From the NCBI RefSeq assembly GCF_026210795.1, contig NC_089452.1, positions 1,116,001 through 1,180,000 on the forward strand: 64,000 bases of DNA, read 5' to 3'. Under the pieces are notes generated by a model, which saw nothing but the letters and a program-made list of their open reading frames with translations, was not told where the DNA came from and did no database searches. The translations under genes were made by a program, and so were the position numbers. This DNA comes from Rhizophagus irregularis. Taxonomy: Eukaryota > Glomeromycota > Glomeromycetes > Glomerales > Glomeraceae. Below, piece by piece: positions 23,903-36,017 of the stretch (position 1 is the stretch's first letter; every line of letters begins with the position of its first letter).

Positions 23903-24196
23903 CCCTATAAAAAAAGAAAATTCGGAATTTGTCCTGAAAAGTATGGAAAATGTCCGGAAATTTTCCATGCGTCCGGAAAACATTCGGAAACGGTCATGTT
24001 TTGGAACATTTTCCGGATGCTCAATTCTGGACAAATTCTGGACAAATTCTGGAGTGTCAAGAAAATGTCTGGAATTTGTGCGTCCGGAAAGTGTTCCAAA
24101 ACGTGACCATTTCCGAATGTTTTCCGGACGCATGGAAATTTTCCGGACATTTTCCATACTTTTCAGGACAGATTCCGAATTTTCTTTTTTTATAGG
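23903..24196. mobile_element. Near-perfect foldback (long terminal inverted repeat) element
   Basis: A 294-bp element whose first roughly 120 bases are repeated in inverted orientation at its end with only a few mismatches. The termini are CCCTATAAAAAAAG and its complement. A short central spacer contains three copies of TTCTGGA. The four overlapping ORFs in it are mirror images of the same arms and are not genes. The termini resemble those of the 39995-40193 element. A target duplication is not clear. High arm identity implies recent insertion or gene conversion. Confidence 0.85.
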
Positions 24197-24224
24197 ATAT
24201 GTATTTATATAATTTTTTTATTTG

Positions 24225-24600
24225 TGTAAATTTTATGCAACTTTTTTAAATACAAAATTATTTAAAATATTTTAAGTTACATTTTCGCGTGGGTTATGCA
24301 AAATCATGTATTTATGCAAATTTTTAAAGTGTAGATTTCCGAAACTACCTACTTATGTAGAATTTATGAAACCTTTTAGGATACAAATCAACGAAATATT
24401 TTTTTAAATTGTTTTTATGTGTAGATTACTTAAATCATATATTCAAGAAGTTATTTCAAGATAAAAAGTCATAAAATTTTCGTGAATAGGTAGTTTCGAA
24501 GTTTTATAAGATACGTCTTATTAAATAACTATGTTTTAAGTGTAAATTATGCAAAATTGTATATTTATAGATTTTTATGGAGTATAAATTTCCAGGGATT
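24225..24600 (+). repeat. Degenerate direct repeats
   Basis: A block of about 55 bases at 24290 (TTATGCAAAATCATGTATTT start) recurs in decayed form at about 24541 (TTATGCAAAATTGTATATTT). Additional GTGTAGATT/GTGTAAATT starts lie at about 24224, 24340, 24420 and 24537. No ORF. Confidence 0.4.
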
Positions 24601-24942
24601 ATACATATTTGACAACTTTACGCTAATATTCGCCTCATATAATCTCCTGATGTAGTTTATTGAGTCACTTTGTAAGAATTAATAACACAAAAGACTATGA
24701 GATATGCAATTATGCATATTTATTTTTTAAACAACATGAATATTTAATAACAGATAATTAATATCTTACTTAAAAATTAAAGTGCTTTTAATTGTGTTGA
24801 TCTAGAAATTTCCAATCATCCAATTGGGAGTCATGGGAATATTTTTTTTAAAAAAAAACAAAATTATCCAGATTAAAAAAAAATTAACATGTGAATAAAT
24901 TAATTAACATGTTATAATTAGTTACTTCAAATGAAACTATCC

Positions 24943-25070
24943 CTATAAAAAATTTTTCAGAAAAATGATCACATGTCTGAGTTTCTTCAGAATAAAAACT
25001 AGAAAAATGATCATTTATCAGAGTTTTTCCAGAATTATTTTTATATGATATAATTTCTCTTCTTTTATAA
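24943..25070 (+). repeat. Short direct repeat next to a CCCTATAAAAAAT terminus
   Basis: CCCTATAAAAAATTTTTCAG at about 24944 resembles the terminal repeat of the 39995 element. It is followed by two direct copies of a roughly 45-base unit (starting AGAAAAATGATCA at about 24960 and 25001). This is probably a decayed relative of the same element family with one end missing. Confidence 0.35.
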
Positions 25071-25439
25071 CAGAATTTTGAACTTGATCAAACCGTCGAG
25101 TCAGATCATGACCTACACTTCAACTGGTAGTGTGAGTCTTGGGTTTGAACAGATTTTTAAGATTTGATAGTTTTGGACAAACTTTCGCAATAATGGTCCT
25201 ATCAATGCCATCAATGATTGGTGGTATTGTCACTATTGATGTGAGGTTCGTCTGTCTTTTCTTGCTCTTTCTGTTTTTATTGTTATTAGTAGGGATGGGT
25301 ATTTTTATTGTCACTATCAGCATTGGTTTTGGGTGTTGCTCATTATTAATTGGTTGATGAAGAAAAAAATCATTAATTCTAAAAAACTCTCTATTTATAA
25401 TTTTCATTTGGAATTACATTTTGGGCTGTTATGTAAGAA

Positions 25440-25475
25440 AATCACCTCCAAGAATTGAACTTGGACACAGAAATT
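25440..25475 (-). repeat. tRNA T-arm-like segment
   Basis: On the - strand 25464-25448 forms a perfect five-pair stem with a seven-base loop, CCAAG-TTCAATT-CTTGG, as in a tRNA T-arm, followed by AGGTGAT. No matching acceptor, D or anticodon arm fits at tRNA spacing, so at most it is a SINE or tRNA relic. Confidence 0.3.
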
Positions 25476-25589
25476 GTGGAACCAACGGTGATGGATTATT
25501 GTTGAGTTGATAAGTTATTAAGGAAAGAACTCAACAAAGGAATGAAATAAAGGATATCACATGTGAAGAAGAAAATCACATGAGATAGA

Positions 25590-25836
25590 TCAAATGATCA
25601 AGAAAGGTAAATTTTACAAGACAAAGGATCTCTCTGACACCAATTAGCATAGTGCAATGCTTCATGGGCAATGCGAACGATCCCCTTGTAAAATTTATCT
25701 ATCTAAGAATGGTCAAATGATCAAAAAAGGGTAAATTTTTACAAGACAAAGGATCTCTCTGACACCAATCAGCACAGTGCAATGCTTCATGGGCAATGCA
25801 AACGATTCCCTTATAAAAATTATCTATCTAAGAATG
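25590..25836 (+). repeat. 123-bp tandem duplication with hairpin-forming unit
   Basis: TCAAATGATCAAgAAAGG begins at 25590 and again at 25713; the intervening 123 bases are repeated with about 10 differences. Each unit carries inverted arms (TTTTACAAG ... CTTGTAAAA) around a block with two GCAATGC copies separated by seven bases. No ORF. Confidence 0.8.
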
Positions 25837-25951
25837 GCCAAGTATTCCCGAGTTGACCAAAGGGTAAAGATTACGTCTCCATGCTATATTTGGTAAGCAA
25901 TGGACCTAGCTACGTAATATAAAATTATTTAATTAAATAATAATGTCTAAA

Positions 25952-26446
25952 CTATTGGGAATTAAGGGTATTTTTTAAATTAACTATTAATTCAATATTA
26001 TGTTTGTAAAAAGAAAGTAAAGATAAAAGAAATAATATTGTAGAATGAGTAAACTCATAAAGAAAATCAAGAAAATAAAGAATAAAATCAAGAAATAAAA
26101 GAAAAATTGATAAAGTATAATATGAAAAATTTGAAATAAGGAAGGATTTAAAAAGAGAGAGATTTGATAGGAGGAGAAGAGAAATATTTGAGAAAGAGAA
26201 ATTTAGGGAAAGGTAAAAGAATATTTGAATTATATATTTTGTCAAAGTAAAGATTAAAACAAGTATATTATTGAGAAGGTTTGTATATATAATTAAAAAA
26301 ACAAAAAAAATGTATAAGTAAGTAATGAAAAATGGCAAGTATTGAAATGTAAATGGTCCAGTTTGGAGATGAGAAGGAAAGCATTTGTCAATAGGAATGT
26401 TATTAAAAGGAGTATTGATGAAATTTGGACACATTTGGAAAGACAT
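25952..26446 (-). CDS. Doubtful hydrophobic ORF (164 aa)
   Basis: An ATG-started frame. Residues 1-45 are ordinary (SFQMCPNFINTPFNNIPIDK), then about 110 residues are almost entirely Leu, Ile, Phe, Ser and Tyr, resembling several membrane spans. The hydrophobic part is the complement of an A/G-rich + strand run, so it may be a composition artefact. No family recognised. Confidence 0.25.
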   Translation of the reverse strand: MSFQMCPNFINTPFNNIPIDKCFPSHLQTGPFTFQYLPFFITYLYIFFVFLIIYTNLLNNILVLIFTLTKYIIQIFFYLSLNFSFSNISLLLLSNLSLFKSFLISNFSYYTLSIFLLFLDFILYFLDFLYEFTHSTILFLLSLLSFYKHNIELIVNLKNTLNSQ

Positions 26447-29400
26447 TTTGTATTATTAGATTTAGAAGAAATTTAAAATTTAAAGAAATTTGTTGCTTGA
26501 CTTGAAAGTAAATTTGAAAAATTTGATTTGAAAAATTTGTTGCTTGAAAAAGTTGAAAGTAAATTTGATTTGAAGTTTTGATATTTGAAGTTTTGATTTG
26601 AAGTTTGAATTTTAATTTTTCTTTGAAAAAGTTTAAGGGTATATATATATTTTTAAAAACCTTTTAAATACCATAGTGACTAATAATAAAATAGAGTAAC
26701 TTATTATGATTCATAAAAAAAAATCTAGATTATGTATGAATCACATCTATTACGTCAATTAATTTATAGTTATTTATCCTAAACTAGTAATATGAGTTAG
26801 CTTAATGACATAATTGTGGATTATTTATTGGAATTTACTGTAAATAATACTATCAAACCAGTAGTGATTGAAGTATTTTACCACCAGTTTCGTATCAATT
26901 GGTAATAAACGAAAAATAAAATATAAATGAGTCATAGGTTATTATCTATCTATAATCATGATTATAAAGAATTTTCATCTATCTAATTGTGACTCATCAA
27001 CATTTATCTAAATTTGTTTAACAAAATTTGGTATATATTAGGGATTTGAATATTGTGGGGCTTATACAACAATCGGTATTCATTTGGACCAATAATATTC
27101 AATACATATTATGATAAATATAATAAAAAATAATTATTGGTCAGTATATTAGGATCATGCTGATTTTGACGGACTGATATTTTTTGTTAATGGCTAAATA
27201 ATTGATATTTTTTTTCCATCAGTTAAATATGACTACAATTTTACAGTTTAGTATATTTCGATTTTTATAAATATATTCCTAGTCTATAGTTTTTTTCCCG
27301 CTCTCAGCTGATATATTATAATCTTAGTAAATAAATTTTCTGGGTGATAAAAAATTTGACTAAATCGGTAGATTGGTAGGTTGTGTATTATATTTTTAAC
27401 ATGTTTCAATTTTTTCCGTGATCACATCACGTGATCGCACACATCTTAAAAAAATTCTTCGTAGGTTTTGTAAGTTAAATGACTCAAATAAATCAAAATG
27501 AAAACCCTTACATTGTTATTTATTTATGGAAATGGTTTTATTTTATTGAATATTTGCTGCAGATTTTATGAAATTATAATCTTTATAGAATTGAGTAAAA
27601 CTATTCTATTTTTTATACACTACACTGCAATATAAAAACCAAACTTTTTTTTTATAGATCTTAGTAATATACAGCATGGTATAAACTTGTGATGAAACTG
27701 AGATTTAAAAATAATCACAATACGATCGGATTGAATAACATGCCAAGAAATCTATTTTTATTTTTTTTAAATTTTTTTTTTTTTTTGCAACACAAAAAAG
27801 CGAAGTATCAAAATCTTATAGGTTCTCAATGACAGTTTATTAATAACTTTATTTTTTTGGAATGTTAATTTCGGAAATCCAATGCATTAGTGTTTTTGAA
27901 TCGACTTTTATGCAAAAAGCCAAATGAAGTATGTGCTTTTAGTATCAATCTTATCAAAGAAAAATCTAGACATTGTTAAGAAATTTTTGAAACTATGACT
28001 CAGAATATTGTTGATTGGATAAATATTTCCAGATATGTTTAGTGATTTTAATAGGTGTGCATAAATTAAATATATATAATATAGACGAAGTTTATAATAA
28101 AGTATATAAAATTGTAATACAATAATTATTTATATCATAATAATGAGCCATCTTTGTGTAAATTTAGCCAAACAAAAAAACCAAATTGTATTTCGTAAGA
28201 AATATCACATTCATTTATTAAATAAGAAATTAATGTTTGTCTCAGAAAAAAATTCATTTTTTGTGTGTGTCTTCTCTTTTCTTTAGATTTCTCTTTCTGC
28301 GTCTTCTCTTTCGTGTTTTCTTTTTTCTTTCTTTTCTTTAAGTATTCTCTTTTCGGTTATGTTTTCTCTTTTATTTAGGTCTTCCCTTTTCTTAAATTTT
28401 AAGAAAAATATTAATTTAGTTATACCATTACCGTTAGACATTACAAAACCAAACAAATTCAATAGAACATTTTCTAACTACATTATGTCAACTTCGTATT
28501 TATCCCAATAAAGAATATTTGAATCTGAGATTCAACGTTGTGAAATCTCCTCAACAAGACAAGGTGGAATCGCATAATGGCCATAACTCTGATAATTTGA
28601 AGATTGTACCCTTTTTGTCAAACCTTCTACCCAAGATCCCTTTTATCGTTATGGGTTACCTAAAGGTGCAGCAACATCATTCTTCTACTAGTACAGTTAG
28701 TTAAAATTTTCATACTCATTTTATACTCATGTTTCAATTTATTATTGTTACTGATTACATTATTTATGCATAACATCTATTCTTTATTTGTTAGTCCAAA
28801 GCTATAATACGGTCAAACTGCAAGATTGCCACAAAATTCAGTGATTCATTTTGAAAATGAACAAATTCTGAGTTTAAATTATTAATTATATTAGAGATGT
28901 TATAAAAGGACCCTCAGGTTCAAACTCGCTTGATATATAATTATTAATTAAATTATCTTAATGAGAACTATAATATCTACTTGTATAAACTTATGCACAA
29001 ACTAAGTTTGGGTCAAAAGTCATATACCTGAATATATAAAGAGTAGAGCAAAGAGATTTTGGTCATCAAAATGATGATCCCGGACAAAATATATCAATTT
29101 TTTTTATGAATCTGGATGTTTCAAGAGGTATTTACAATATTTTACTTGATAATTTTTTTTAAATTTTATAATAATAAAAAGTTCTTCCAAAAACACCAAT
29201 TATTTTTAAAAAAATTACCAATATTATTTTTCTTGTTCTTGGATGATTTTTTGTTACAGTACTGGATGGCTTTTTGTTACAGTATTTATTTTTATTTTTA
29301 TTTTTAAATCCACATAAACAAACAGTACGCTTTTTTGTTACAGTACAATACTACAATACTCTGATTTACATTCAATGAAAACATCATGAGGTTTGCGATT

Positions 29401-30332
29401 AAAATTTGTTTGAATATCTTACCTCAGCTGGTACTGCTAACCTTCAAGTATTCGTAAAGTACTAACATTAAATTCTGGTAATACCGCAATCTTAGGTTTT
29501 CTCTTTATTAGGACTCTTTTCTTTAGAACTCTTTTTTTTTCTTTATTTCTCTTCAAATCCCTTTTCTTTACATCTTCTTTTAGGTTTGTATGTGGATGGT
29601 GTGGGTATGTGTGATATATGTTTTGTTTGCCCCTTGCTCTTTTCCCTTCCCATCTCTCTTTCATTCTTTCCCTTTCCCTTTCCTTTCCTTTCCATCTCTC
29701 ATGCTTCCCTTCCCCTTCCCTCTTCGTTCTTCCCTTTCCCTTTCCCTTTCCTTTTCCCCTTCCCCCCTGATTGATGTTGCTGCACCTCAACGTTGATCAG
29801 ATGGCAACAAGACTTCATAACAAAACATATATATAAAGCGCTTATCTAAATCACATATATTACAAAATTTAAACTTTGTATAATTAAAATTTCAACGACC
29901 ACCTTCTTTGTGCAACGAATTTCAAATTAAAGTTCAAATTGTTATTTCTTTGTGCAATTTTCTAAAAAAATTATGCAATAGGTCAATTAAATAAATTTAA
30001 TCATGTACTGTATGGTACATTTATAACATTTCCTAGTACAGATACATTTAAAATCGGTACGACGGTACGGTCGGTACGTTATAATTCTAATTAATTTGCA
30101 TTACAGCGCTGCAGCGATGTACTTAAATATACATTTTTAACAAGTTGTGACCTAGTAATCTATAACTGTATCACTGCATAATTGTATTGCGGAATAAATA
30201 AAGTCAAATTTGGTCATGTGGCAATTTTTGAAAATTTGTGGTACAAACATTGCGTTTAGGATTTTCCATTTAAAGCATGTTCAAATTATTGAGTAATATC
30301 GTAATTCAAATAAGATTTTTTACTTGAAAACC
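26447..30332. other. Gene-poor region with low-complexity tracts
   Basis: 26460-26640 is built from TTTGAAGTTTTGATTTGAA-like repeats. 28261-28400 and 29505-29590 are T/C-rich with recurrent TTCTCTTTT and TTTAGG. 29632-29766 is a nearly pure polypyrimidine tract of CCCTTTCCCTTT units. 30040-30085 has overlapping CGGTACGGT units. Short open frames here (for example 28519-28704) show no domain. Confidence 0.5.
29632..29766 (+). repeat. Polypyrimidine tract
   Basis: About 135 bases of almost uninterrupted C and T with CCCTTTCCCTTTCC microrepeats, which could form intramolecular triplex DNA. The frames crossing it (Lys/Arg/Glu/Gly-only on one strand, Phe/Pro/Leu/Ser-only on the other) are artefacts of composition. 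Confidence 0.8.
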
Positions 30333-33300
30333 ATGACGGAAACAACTGAAAAAGATTCTAATACTTATATAGATTGGTTAGAAAATGCAATATCAGAAAA
30401 TTATATTAAATATTATGATTACACTGATTTTACTAACAAAGAAGAAATAAGTAATGGTTCTTTTGGAAAAGTTTTTCGTGTAAATCGGAAAGATTCTGAC
30501 ACTGTTATGGCTCTAAAATATCCACTTAACTTAACTATCAAAGAAATCGTTAATGAGGTAAATTATCATTATAAACATTACGATAATGTATTTTTTTTTT
30601 GTCCTTAATATCATTATATTTATAATATTAGATAAAATTGCAACGTGAAGTTGATTACCATTCAAATATTATTCGATTTTATGGAATCTCAAAATTAGAA
30701 AACAAATATTTATTAGTTATGGAGTATGCTGATTGTGGATCATTACAATCCTATTTGAAAGAGAATTTTAATAAACTTGAATGGAATGATAAATATCAAT
30801 TAGCGCTCCAACTTGCAAATGCTATAGAATGTCTAGATAATGAAGGAATTATTCACTGTGATTTGGTAATGTAATAATAATTTATTGAGTACTTTTTTTT
30901 TTATTTATATCAATAAAGTTTTAAAATAAACATTCTTATCAAATATAGCATGCGCAAAATGTACTTGTACACCAAAATAAAATAAAGTTAGCGGATTTTG
31001 GTTTATCAAGAAAAATAACTGACATATCATATAATTTAACGAATGTCCTTGGTGTTGTTCCTTATATTGACCCAAAATATTTGAATAACATTAAAGATAA
31101 AAGCCAACTATATAAATTAAATGCAAAATCTGATGTTTATAGTGTAGGAGTTCTTCTTTGGCAAATTTCAAGTGGACATAGACCTTTTTATGCTGAAAAT
31201 GTAGAATATGATGCAAATTTGATCATGAATATTATAAAGGGACTAAGAGAGAAAATTGTCAAGGATACTCCTATTGAATACAGCAATTTATATAAAGGTA
31301 AATATTGAGTCATCATATCATGTTATATATATTTAGTTAAGAAAATTAATTAATTTAATTTCTTTTAGCATGTTGGGAAGATGATCAATCTAAACGACCT
31401 ACCATTCATCAAGTTGTCAAATTTCTTAAACAAGCAATTTTTGGAGAAAATAATGATGAGATTAATAATTCTTTGGAGAACAAAACAGAATTATTGCAAG
31501 AGAATCATTCTCAATCAATTATACCTAATTTAGCATGTATGCTTAGTAATAATTCTATAGAATATATGATGAGTAATAATTCTGAACTATATCTAAGTAA
31601 ATTAATACTAGATCATTTAAATAATGAAGTTAACTTAGATATATTAAATCTAGCAGAAAAATTATTTTTAGAAATATTCAACATAACAGATGATATAAAT
31701 ATTCTTATTGATAAGTTAATTATACTTTTGATTAAAACACAAGAAGAAGAAAATAGTATTAAAGAGACAAAACATTTCATTAACCATTGTATATCTCTTT
31801 CAAATCAAACATCAAGTGATATTTTTGAATGGCTTAAAGAAAATCAAACAAACTCATCTTACATTTTTTTTCTTGGATTTTTTTATTTTAATGAATTTAC
31901 TTTAGAAGAAAAAAATGATGAAAAAGCATTTAAATTGATTTTAAAAGCAGCAAAGGGCGATTATCCTATTGCGCAAGTGTATTTAAGCATATCTTATAGA
32001 TATGGAATAGGAACTGAAATTGATTATAGTTCAGCAATTTATTGGATAAAAAAAGCTGTAAATAATGGAAGTATTTGTGGACAGCTCTATCTTGCTAATT
32101 ATTATGGATATGGTATAGGAACTGATGTAGATCCAAATAAAGCTTTTTATTGGTATCAAATGTCAGCAAATAATAATAAGATTGCATTAATTTACTTAGG
32201 AAAGTGTTATGAATTTGGAAAAGGAGTAGAAAAAAATGAAAGCAAAGCATTTGAAATATATACAAAATTATACAAAAAAGAAGAAATAAATGGATATTTA
32301 CAACTTGCAATATGTTATTATTTAGGAGTTGGAACTAAAGTTCATAAATTAAAAGCATTTGAGTTATTTAAAAAAGCAGCCGAAAAAGATCATTTGATAG
32401 CTCAAAATAATGTTGGATTATTATATGAATATGGTGAAGGAACAGAAAAAAACTTAGATAAAGCTATTTACTGGTACAACAAAGCAGCTGAAAAAGGAGA
32501 AATAGTAGCATTATATAATTTGGGTCAATGTTATAGATTAGGAATAGGAGTTGAGAAAGATGAAGTTGTAGCTTTCAAGTATTATGAAAAATCTGCCAAA
32601 GAAGAATATTTGAATGCTCAACTTCAACTTGGAAAATGTTATTTTAATGGAATTGGAACTGAAGTTAATAAATTAAAAGCATTTGAGTTATATGAAAAAG
32701 TAGCTGAAAAAGGGCATAGTATTGCACAAAATATTCTTGGAATATTATATGAATACGGTGATGGAACAGAAAAAAACTTAGAAAAAGCTATTTATTGGTA
32801 TAATAGAGCAGCTGAAAAAGGAGATAAAGGAGCACAATATAACTTGGGTCAATGTTATGAATTAGGAAAAGGAGTAAAAAAAGATGAAGTTAATGCTTTT
32901 GAATATTATAAAAAGTCAGCTGAATCAGGATATTTAGATGCTCAATTCCAACTTGGATATTGCTATTATAAAGGAATTGGAACCGAAATTAATCATGTAA
33001 AAGCTTTTGAATATTATGAAAAATCAGCTGAAAAAGGAGATAGTGATGCGCAAAATAGCCTTGGTTATTTATATGATTGTGGGCAAGGGGTAAAAAAGGA
33101 CCGAAAAAAAGCTATTTATTGGTATCAAAAGGCAGCAGCAAATGGAAATGCTAGTGCATTATATAATTTAGGTGAATCTTATGAATTAGGAATAGGTGTT
33201 GAAAAAGATGAAATTAAAGCATTTGAATATTATAATAAGTCTGCTGAAAAAGAAGATAGTGATGTAAAATTTTACCTCGGGTATTGCTATATAAATGGTA

Positions 33301-33806
33301 TTGGGACAGAGGCTAATAAATCAAAAGGTTTTGAGTTATATAATGAAGCAGTTAGTAATGAAATTATTGGTATTGATGATAAAAAAATTGATGATTTAGG
33401 TAAAGTTTGTTATTGGTACCATAAATCAGCAGAAAATGACAATAAAGTTGCATTATATAAATTGGGTGAAATTTATGAATTAGGGAAGGGTGTTTGTAAA
33501 AATGAAGTTAGAGCATTTGAATTTTATAACAAATCAGCTAGTTTAGGATTTATAGATGCCCAATATAAACTTGGATATATTTATGAACATGGAATTGAAA
33601 TTGATAATAATAAAGAAGAGGCCATTAATTTATATAAAATGGCAGCACAAGGGGGGAATGTTGAAGCTCAAAAACGTCTTGCATCTTTATATGAAAAAGG
33701 TGAAGGTATACAAAAAGATATTGATAGTGCAATTTATTGGTATAAGAAGGTTATAGAAAATGGACATCCTGAAGTTAAAGAAAACTTGGATAATCTTTTA
33801 AATTAA
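30333..33806 (+). CDS. Protein kinase fused to Sel1-like repeats (four exons)
   Basis: Exons 30333-30557, 30632-30865, 30949-31297 and 31369-33806, all with GT-AG introns of 71-83 bases and consistent phase, give 1081 residues. Residues 1-50 are an acidic leader. The kinase domain follows: glycine loop ISNGSFGKVF, Lys in VMALKY, hinge MEYADCGSLQSYL, catalytic loop IIHCDLHAQNVL, LADFGLS and WEDDQSKRP. HCD replaces HRD, so the activation-loop-coupling Arg is Cys (a non-RD kinase), but Asp, Lys and DFG are present. From about residue 480 come roughly 16 Sel1-like repeats of about 36 residues (pattern YxxGIGTExD xxKAFxYYxKSAE). These form alpha-solenoid scaffolds in known proteins. The combination suggests a cytoplasmic signalling scaffold with its own kinase; target unknown. 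No damage seen. The first ATG is at 30333; an upstream TTG is not the start. Confidence 0.9.
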
Positions 33807-35268
33807 CGAAAAAAGTGAAATATGATAATAGGATTTTAACCAATTTCATTTAATATTAATTTTTGAATCGATAATTTGTTTTTTGTCTTATTTATCTATA
33901 TTGTAAAGTTCGATATATTTAATTTAAACATGCTTAACTCAACTTTAGTATTAAATCTTAATTTAAAAATTAAACTTGAATCGTAACGATTATCAAATAA
34001 ATATTCAAATGTAAACCTTCTAACGGAATGACCCTCAGAAGTCAAAAGGCTCGAATTTTAGATTTTTATATTTTTAATATCTAAATTACATAGTAGTTTA
34101 ATGAATATTAATACCGTATATATTTATAAAGGCTTAAATTTTGCAAAAAATAAATTTAAGTCATTTTCTTTAAATTTTAAGTCCGAAAAGATAATTAAAA
34201 AATAGGATAATGATTAGACTATTTTTAATGAATTTAAATGAATTCATATTAGTAGTTTGTATCTGTATAATTTTATTCAAAATACGAAAAACAAAGTAGG
34301 GCACGAATAACAATCGCCAAAAGATATTGAAATATTGGACATATTAATAAATTGCTTGCTTTCTAATATGGAAAGATCATTATCGAATCAAATACTAAAT
34401 AAATATTCTGAATACTGACAGGTACATACATTTAAGTCAAAAATCTAATTTATTTAATTAATTCTAATGATAAGGGTCACGCTGTTTTTTATATTTTTAA
34501 ACAGACACAGCAGAATAATTTAAATCTGTATTTCTTTTTCTAACGTTATTTCTGAAATAGTAGGAAAATGAATTTAGCATAATATAGTACATGAATAAGC
34601 GGAAATTAACAAGTTTATCGACAACTGAATATTTGCCGTATACATTTAAGTTAAACGTGACTACTATTGTATTACGTAACTGTAAAAAAGTTTTTCTTTA
34701 TTTATCAATTTACATTTCATGTAGCTAGACTTTTTGTATTGGTTTCGTTCTTTTTGATTTGTAATGTATTTAGATAGATACTTTATAACGCATATCGAGT
34801 CCGGTGCTTGACGTGTACAAGGTTGTATTGTGAAGCGCGAACACCTTATTAATAAAGTTTTGTTCAAAAAAAAAAAAGTTTGTCTTGAATTATTTATACA
34901 ATATCTTATCGTCATTTTTTAAAATGTTCATGAGACAATTTAATTGTATCTAACAGTTGATGAACGATGGTAAATTTCTCTGCTAGTGTCCAAAATTATA
35001 TTCTAAATTTTAATTACATTTTATTGTTCCATTTTGTTTAATTTCTTTTTTTTTTTCTTTTTAGAAAAAAAATATTAACATTCAACATATCCGTCAATGA
35101 CCAAAATTAAAAACAGTATTTTTCGGATATCCGTACATACGGATAAGACGGGTCAAGGCGTAATGCCGTGATTTACCTAGTAAATTTATTAATTATGAGG
35201 CGCAGTATTATATTTAGAATTAGTATATAAATTTTTAGTAATTTAAAATTGTATGATGTTATGAATGT
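33807..35268. other. Gene-free AT-rich spacer
   Basis: No supported ORF. GGATATCCG and ACGGATAAGACGGG at about 35120-35150 resemble units of the repeat at 36378-36630. Confidence 0.5.
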
Positions 35269-36017
35269 AACGTCCTGATGACGTTCCTTCTTTTGGATAA
35301 TAAAATCATCAGTAACGCAAAGTAGGATTCTGCAAGAATATACGAGACTTAACGATGATTTCACAAATAAACTCAAGGAGGAACACTGATGGACAGATGA
35401 AAAAGAGACTGGAGAAAAAAGACCGAAACCAGTTTCACCATCAACGATTGAGATCTCAAGGAAGAAAGTAGATGATGAGATGAATAGGAAGAAGAAGCAA
35501 CGCGAAGATTAAGAAGGGCACGAAAGTTACACTTGTTAATCGAAGTCACGTGATTTCACGTTATAAAATATTCCGATAGCAAATTTCAAAACAATGTAAT
35601 TTTCTTCTTTTGTTTTTTGTAATTTCTAGTGTAGAATACTAACTTTATTTTTGTAGGGAATGGGGGAAAGTTTGAATAACTGTTTACTGGGCGTGGAACC
35701 GTTGGGACTCATCTATTTTATATAGCATTAGGCTTCAGTCTTTATCACAAATTTCACTCATTTTTCCCTATGTAAGTTTAGGAAGATTTGGTTAGATCTC
35801 TTTTTAGTTTATAGTTACATGGTATATAAGATGGAAAGGTAGTAAGTATTTATTTTATATAATTTTGTAACGAAGTTTTTGTTTAGTTATAGGGTTATCA
35901 CGTGATTTGCACGGATGGCTAGGTATCATTTATTTTAGTTCGCAGTTTTGTATGACTCTATACTGAATAAAGATGCGTTACAGTTTAAAAAAAAAAAAAA
36001 AACGTCCTGATGACGTT
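35269..36017 (+). mobile_element. Retroposed transcript with poly(A) and 17-bp target duplication
   Basis: A 715-base insertion (35286-36000) is flanked by a perfect 17-bp direct repeat, AACGTCCTGATGACGTT (35269-35285 and 36001-36017). It ends in a 14-base A run preceded at 35966-35971 by AATAAA. This is the signature of LINE-mediated reverse transcription: a processed transcript copy or a 5'-truncated LINE. Near its start the + strand has a hydrophilic open stretch (TDEKETGEKRPKPVSPSTIE, then MNRKKKQRED and a stop at about 35510) that could be the C-terminus of the source protein, followed by a long 3' UTR. The source gene is not recognised. The perfect duplication implies a fairly recent event. 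Confidence 0.88.

Noticed and set aside
23885-24212. Four 81-90 codon ORFs on both strands
   Set aside because: They are mirror images created by the inverted repeat of the foldback element; sequences are repetitive and lack any domain.
25100-25180. tRNA-like stretch around GGGTTTGAACAG
   Set aside because: Matches the B-box poorly in either direction and no A-box or stems at suitable spacing.
25120-25407. 95-codon - strand ORF rich in Asn/Lys/Ile/Pro
   Set aside because: No motif, opposing ORF of equal quality on the other strand, low complexity.
29437-29796. Lys/Arg/Glu/Gly-rich ORF and its Phe/Pro/Leu/Ser-rich opposites
   Set aside because: Entirely explained by the polypyrimidine tract; no non-repetitive coding sequence.
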